Source of the DNA: Lucifuga dentata | Taxonomy: Eukaryota; Chordata; Actinopteri; Ophidiiformes; Bythitidae | Reading direction: 5' to 3' | NCBI GenBank assembly: GCA_014773175.1 | Contig: VXCM01002112.1 | Span: 1 to 64,000, forward strand | DNA: 64,000 nucleotides | Shown: positions 59,809-64,000 of the stretch, in pieces | Position numbering within the stretch: the first letter of the stretch is position 1 | Layout: the number at the start of each line of letters is the position of its first letter | Translations under genes and position numbers: made by a program | The notes under the pieces: model-generated | Databases searched by the model: none | Seen by the model: the letters and a program-made list of their open reading frames with translations, nothing else | What the model was told of the DNA's origin: nothing

Positions 59809-60792
59809 AACCTTATTTTGTTAACGAACAGCAACTCTATACATGTGACTCCTGTCCCATCCTATGTGTTAATCTGCAAAATCAGGCCATCTCCTCTATG
59901 GCCTTTGCCTTGGTCAGCACAAAACTACTGATATGGTCCTTTAATTGCACCTGTTGACAGTCCATCTGAATTTTTTTCATTATGATTGGTGTTTTTTGAG
60001 AAATAGGTGCAGCACCATAATTTTACAATGTAATCAAAATATAACCAACTCTTCCTTCACCCAATTCAAACCCGTCTACAAAATGTCGTGGAAATCTGTC
60101 AGTTTGAGATATCCTGCTGACTAACCCTGTGGAAAAAACTCCTTGGGAATGATGGGATACACACACACAGACACACACAGCGATTGTATGGACATGAGGA
60201 AGAGCAGGAATCAGCTGTTTGTACAACCTGAGCAAAAATGGGTCTGAGATCTGAATGTACTGTACGTGCTGAGAATCTCTTCTGAACGATTCGTCCAGCA
60301 GTCATGCAAAACAGAACGGAGCTTATTCAGGTCGTTACAAAGCAAACACACAACGGCGACACAATCTATCCAACGTAGTTTATTCAGAGGATTTGTGGAC
60401 GTGACAGATAAAGAGACAAAACAGCTAAAAGCTCTTTTTCAGCCTCTCAATCAGCAGAAATGTTCAACAGCAATTATAAAACTGTCAAGCACGCATATTC
60501 AGAGACCTGTTGGCTTTTTGGGTCCAAAAATCGTACAATCCTATGACCTGCAGGAGGTTTTTATTTGTTTAGACCAAACGGCACAACACTGTGAGCACAG
60601 AGAGGAAAGATGTACATTTAAAAAAAAGCGAGCTTCATTTTAGTCCAATTCCTGAAAATGCTGGAGAATTTCATTTTTTGCTAGTAATCAATATATTGCC
60701 ATAAATTACTGTATGTTATATACACCCCAAAAAGTCAATGAAAAACACAATAAGGCAAATTTGGCCTTAAGTACAGTATACAACATTTATTT
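59809..60792. other. Unassigned sequence with repeat scraps
   Basis: Holds a family A terminus scrap (about 59925-59944, atatggtcctTTAA) and a family G copy (60000-60150). A 125-codon plus frame (60266-60643) has no recognisable domain and no support as a gene. Confidence 0.5.
60000..60150 (+). repeat. Family G repeat, copy 2
   Basis: The strings cttccttcacccaattcaaa, gtggaaatctgtcag and gagatatcctgctgacta match copy 1 near 34945-35085 and a common fish repeat pattern. Confidence 0.45.
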
Positions 60793-60835
60793 TTAAAGGA
60801 CCTTACTGGTGGTTTTGTGTGTTTGAATTTAATTT
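60793..60835 (+). mobile_element. Family A terminus scrap
   Basis: TTAAAGGACCTTACTGGTGG followed by ttttgtgtgtttga; only the outermost 40 or so bases remain. Confidence 0.55.
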
Positions 60836-61487
60836 TTAAAAATGCTGTATTTATGAAAAAAAAAACTATATAAGTGATACTAATATATACAGTTATCACA
60901 TTTTTTTTTTTTTTAAATTCTCAAATATAGATATTGGTGTCAGCTTCAGAAACCCAGTATCGGATCTAACGTGTATCCGCTTTCTACTGCAGGTTTTTGA
61001 CATCACGCTCTAATTTCTGCCCAACATCTTAGAACTTTGAAAGTAATTTGTTTTTTCAAGGATTCTTTCTCTAATAAAGATGGGGTGTATATAAACTGTA
61101 AAAGAAGAACATATGGACTGTTAAATGAAAAGCAAGCAAGAAAACGACCAAAACAGCACATGGGAAACATATTCAAATGTCTCTTTTCTTCATTTCCACA
61201 TTCTCCACTGACATTTTAGTAATATCATAATCAGGCACAATTAAATGTGATGGTAATTATGAGTTTAATGCTACTTTGTCATCAACACTGGATTGAAGCT
61301 ATTATTATTATTATTATTATTATTATTCTGAAGTCAAATCTCTTCAGCCTCCATCAAACCTGAGTTACAGCTGAAATTCTATCAGAGGCTTATCAATGCG
61401 TTGTGACTCATTTGATTGGCTGGCAGACAGGAACCATTAGATTCATTCAGAATATTTTATTCCTCCACAGAGGTTCTCCAGAAAATT
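60836..61487. other. Unassigned sequence
   Basis: No gene recognised. A (TTA)n array lies at 61301-61327. Confidence 0.5.
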
Positions 61488-61938
61488 TTAAACCTCTAGA
61501 GTCTAAAGCTGCTTTTGCTATTTTATAGAATCTGGTTTTCATTTGCCACCTAAAAATGGTGCAATGCAAACGAGACAGGATGACAAATTTTGGCTTGTGA
61601 AAATCCTGAAATTTGTGCCAAGTCTGTAAGTCTCCAAGTTTCTAGAGCCAAAAATGCATGACAAGCAATTTCAATTTTCTAGAATAATTCTCCCCCCCTA
61701 AAATTTCTTCTTTTTTGGTACATTTTTTCCATTGAAAAAAATCTGTTAAATTGGAATTCTAGGAATCTGTTGCTACAATTTCTTCTATGATGACTTTGCA
61801 AATCTCAGTTGTTAGGTGGTTTTTATATTTCTAGATGAAAGAATTTTAAGGACACAAGAAGAAACTGAAATTGAACTTGTCAAAAATGTCAGTGAAAACT
61901 AACCTGGTTAAAAACCACTTTATAATTTAGAGGATTAA
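61488..61938 (+). mobile_element. Family F TTAA-flanked MITE, copy 2
   Basis: 451 bp between TTAA at 61488-61491 and 61935-61938. The short inverted termini are TTAAacctctaga and ttagaggaTTAA. The interior shares gacaaattttgg and cctaaaatttctt strings with the copy at 23531. TTAA target use fits a piggyBac-type parent. No transposase. Confidence 0.6.
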
Positions 61939-63852
61939 ACTAAATCTCAAACTTGTGTAATTCAAAAGACTTTTAAGTCAAAGGTCTCCACTTTGTAAGA
62001 ACACAGTAACTAAATATAACATGAAGCACAGCAAAGCCTGCAACTACTGGACAGAGAAACATGTCTTTGTATGATTAAAACCTTGAATTAAATGCTTCAA
62101 ACTGAAGACCGTGGTCTTTTTGTACATGGCCCCATTTGAAGTCTGCAATCCAGACATGGTAAGCTGGTTTCCTGTGAGATGGAATGAATCATTCCGCAAA
62201 ATAACTGAACCAAATGATTACTGCTGAACAAGAAATGAGTGGCTGATTTCTCATTTAGGGAAACAATTGCAGACGAGCTGGTTGGAGCACACCTGGAAAG
62301 AAGCATTTTTTGGCTTTATAACTACATGATGAGTTTTGGTAAAATATGAAAATGAGCAACATTCTGGGTTGAATGCTGAGCCGCTTTCAAACTTATAGCA
62401 CCCTGAAATGGAGGGACCATGTCTAAAAAGTCTATATATATCTATACAGTATATATATGTTTTTCTTTTAAATTTAGCCTAAAAGATATTCCAAAATGAC
62501 ACAAACAGTGTGATGTGTATGAAGCCAAACTGGTTTTGAGCTCATCGTCCATGTGATCAGCTTCCCTTTCTGCTGCTGGTTGTGATTTTTCAGAGCGCAC
62601 AGGAACGCTGTACATTCTCTTATATGTCCTTTCGTCTCTACACAGAAACGCTCCACGGTGAAAGATCCAAGGCCACTTTTTTTGAGACAACCCCGGCATG
62701 TCACATCTACAGACAAATATTTTTTTCATGGACATGTTCTTACAGCTTTGATAAAATAAATCTTATTTCCAAGTGTACAATAATAAAATGATGCACTTTG
62801 CAGAAAAAAAGTAACAGGAAACTCCATATATACACATAGTATATTATACTATTTTGGCAGGCAAGAACATGAACAAGTTCGATATTGTAAACAGCTCCTT
62901 CCNCCAAGTCATAAATTTTCCTTCCCCTTTTTCATTTGCTTCATCCGCCTCCTCTTCCTTCTGATCCTACCTCTTATTACATTCAAAACTCCCAGTTTCT
63001 CATTGGAAACGTGCGCTTGTAAAATTGTGCTTTAAGAAATCTCTTCAGACGATCCGAAAGCTCTTTTTTTTTTTTTTTTTTTTNTTTTTTTTTTTTTGTC
63101 TCCTGAGGCAACACCCCAGTCTGCTGAGTAGAAATGCACTGTTTGTTTCTTTTTAACAGTAGGTCAATGTTTTATAAGTCCCGTGGCTGCTACTTCGCTT
63201 TGCTCTCCCGGCTCACCAAGAACATAAAGGATGGGGTCAGGAGAATGACAGGAGGGCAATGACCGGCTGCTCTGGGATCATAGGTGAAGAGATTTACGAT
63301 AACGAGTTTCATCCCTCGCCCTTTCCCAAAAGGGCGAGGGAAAACTTAAATGCAGAAGTATGGATGGTTGAAATATTAGTGTTTCTAAATATTCTCCCTT
63401 AAAAAACATGTTTTTTGGATATCATGACTTTTGGTTGAAGATATATGCCCATAGCGGCAAGTCCAAAACACGTTAAGACTTGGAAATAATGACAATAATT
63501 TCCCACACTTTTGTAGGATTTAAAAACTTATGTTGGTGTTATGATACTTTCTTCAATGATCCTTAAAGTGATACTGGGAGCACTGAGTAAGATGTGTTTA
63601 TCTTTTAGGAATAGTGATGTCATTTTAATTTTTAATTACAATGCAGGAGTGGGAAATGTAAGAGTTTTGGGGGGGAGTTTTGGGAATGTAGAGTATGGAA
63701 TGTGGAAAAGCACTTGTGTGTATAGAGGAATAATGCCAGAATAAAGCCACGCAGTGTTTGGCAGAGCAGAGAGCTTTGGGGTTTGAGCCCGGGAAGCAGG
63801 TCTTCGTGTGGTTCTGGGTGCGAGGAGAGTGCCAAAGCAGGAATGTGGGTCT
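61939..63852. other. Possible 3' UTR and downstream sequence of the edge gene
   Basis: Lies downstream (leftward) of the minus-strand stop at 63853-63855. It is largely free of the repeat families seen elsewhere, which would suit a 3' UTR, but no convincing polyadenylation signal close to the stop was seen and the UTR end is unknown. Ns at 62903 and 63084 interrupt it. Confidence 0.35.
63312..63341. other. Perfect 13-bp hairpin, 4-nt loop
   Basis: Arms 63312-63324 (tccctcgcccttt) and 63329-63341 are exact complements around ccca. It is GC-rich in the middle. It would fold on either strand, and on the minus strand it would lie about 510 nt past the stop codon of the edge gene. Function unknown. 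Confidence 0.8.
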
Positions 63853-64000
63853 TCAGTCTTCGTCGGTGAGCTCCTCTTCTGCGGTGGCCTTCTCAGGGAT
63901 GGCCTCCAGGCTGCGCCGGTTCCTGGACTCTGAGGAACCAGAGGAGCTGCTCGCTGAGCCGCCTTTACTCAGTTTACAGGTGAGTGTGGCGTAGTGGATC
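63853..64000 (-). CDS. C-terminal exon of an unidentified protein with an ITIM-like tail (partial)
   Basis: The minus strand is open from the window edge to TGA (63853-63855), 48 full codons plus a stop. The C-terminus starts IHYATLTCKLSKGGSAS, passes through a serine-rich stretch (SSSSGSSES) and a basic SRNRRS patch, and ends KATAEEELTDED. Codon use favours G/C at third positions, unlike the surrounding DNA. I/VxYxxL is the pattern of immunoreceptor tyrosine-based inhibitory motifs in cytoplasmic tails of immunoglobulin-family receptors, so a membrane receptor tail is a reasonable inference; VSTM4-type proteins are one unverified candidate. No splice acceptor lies inside the window, so the exon continues beyond it. 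A plus-strand frame here is taken as its shadow. Confidence 0.6.
   Translation of the reverse strand, partial: IHYATLTCKLSKGGSASSSSGSSESRNRRSLEAIPEKATAEEELTDED

Noticed and set aside
60266..60643. 125-codon plus frame of normal-looking composition
   Set aside because: No domain, no recognisable homologue and no flanking exon signals; within expectation for chance in 64 kb.
63758..63994. Plus-strand 78-codon frame with a possible splice donor (caggtgagt) near 63978
   Set aside because: It mirrors the minus-strand exon, whose codon use and acidic C-terminus look more genuine; kept only as an alternative.

Overview
The window looks like nuclear DNA of a bony (teleost, probably percomorph) fish. 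It is AT-rich and full of dinucleotide microsatellites. It carries repeat types typical of fish: a tRNA-headed SINE, LINE 3' tails, a Tc1-like transposase relic, hAT and PIF/Harbinger elements, and TTAA- and TA-targeting MITEs. No bacterial operon, virus, CRISPR array, rRNA gene or functional tRNA gene was found. Nearly all open frames are chance frames, many running through simple repeats, so almost the whole window is intergenic or intronic.

Only one piece of probable host coding sequence is visible. It is the last 49 codons of a minus-strand gene at the right edge (63853-64000), ending in an acidic tail and carrying a tyrosine motif (IHYATL) of the ITIM kind. Sequence to its left may be its 3' UTR and includes a perfect 13-bp hairpin.

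Layout: 0-5.5 kb holds a LINE reverse-transcriptase scrap, two copies of an abundant palindromic-ended element (here called family A) and a tandemly duplicated repeat block. 5.5-24 kb is mostly unique sequence with microsatellites, two further A copies and the first copies of families B, C and F. 25-30 kb holds a TA-flanked MITE (family D), two SINEs (one split by a Harbinger-like MITE) and family B. 30-37 kb holds family C, a hAT MITE with a perfect 8-bp target duplication and an 850-bp Harbinger-like element with TAA duplications. 39-46 kb holds an inverted pair of A elements sharing flank sequence, a dead Tc1-like transposase and an A copy split by a D element. 47-56 kb mixes candidate conserved non-coding sequence with A, B and C copies. 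57-60 kb is a multi-layer nest of transposons. 61-64 kb leads to the terminal exon.

Fifteen single-N gaps occur. Three of them are flanked by exact 63-66 nt direct duplications, and most of the others sit inside homopolymers. These look like unmerged contig ends, not biology. No new multi-gene system was found. The main interest is transposon stratigraphy, a small number of possible regulatory sequences and assembly diagnostics. Family letters A-G are labels invented here; homology was judged by eye.
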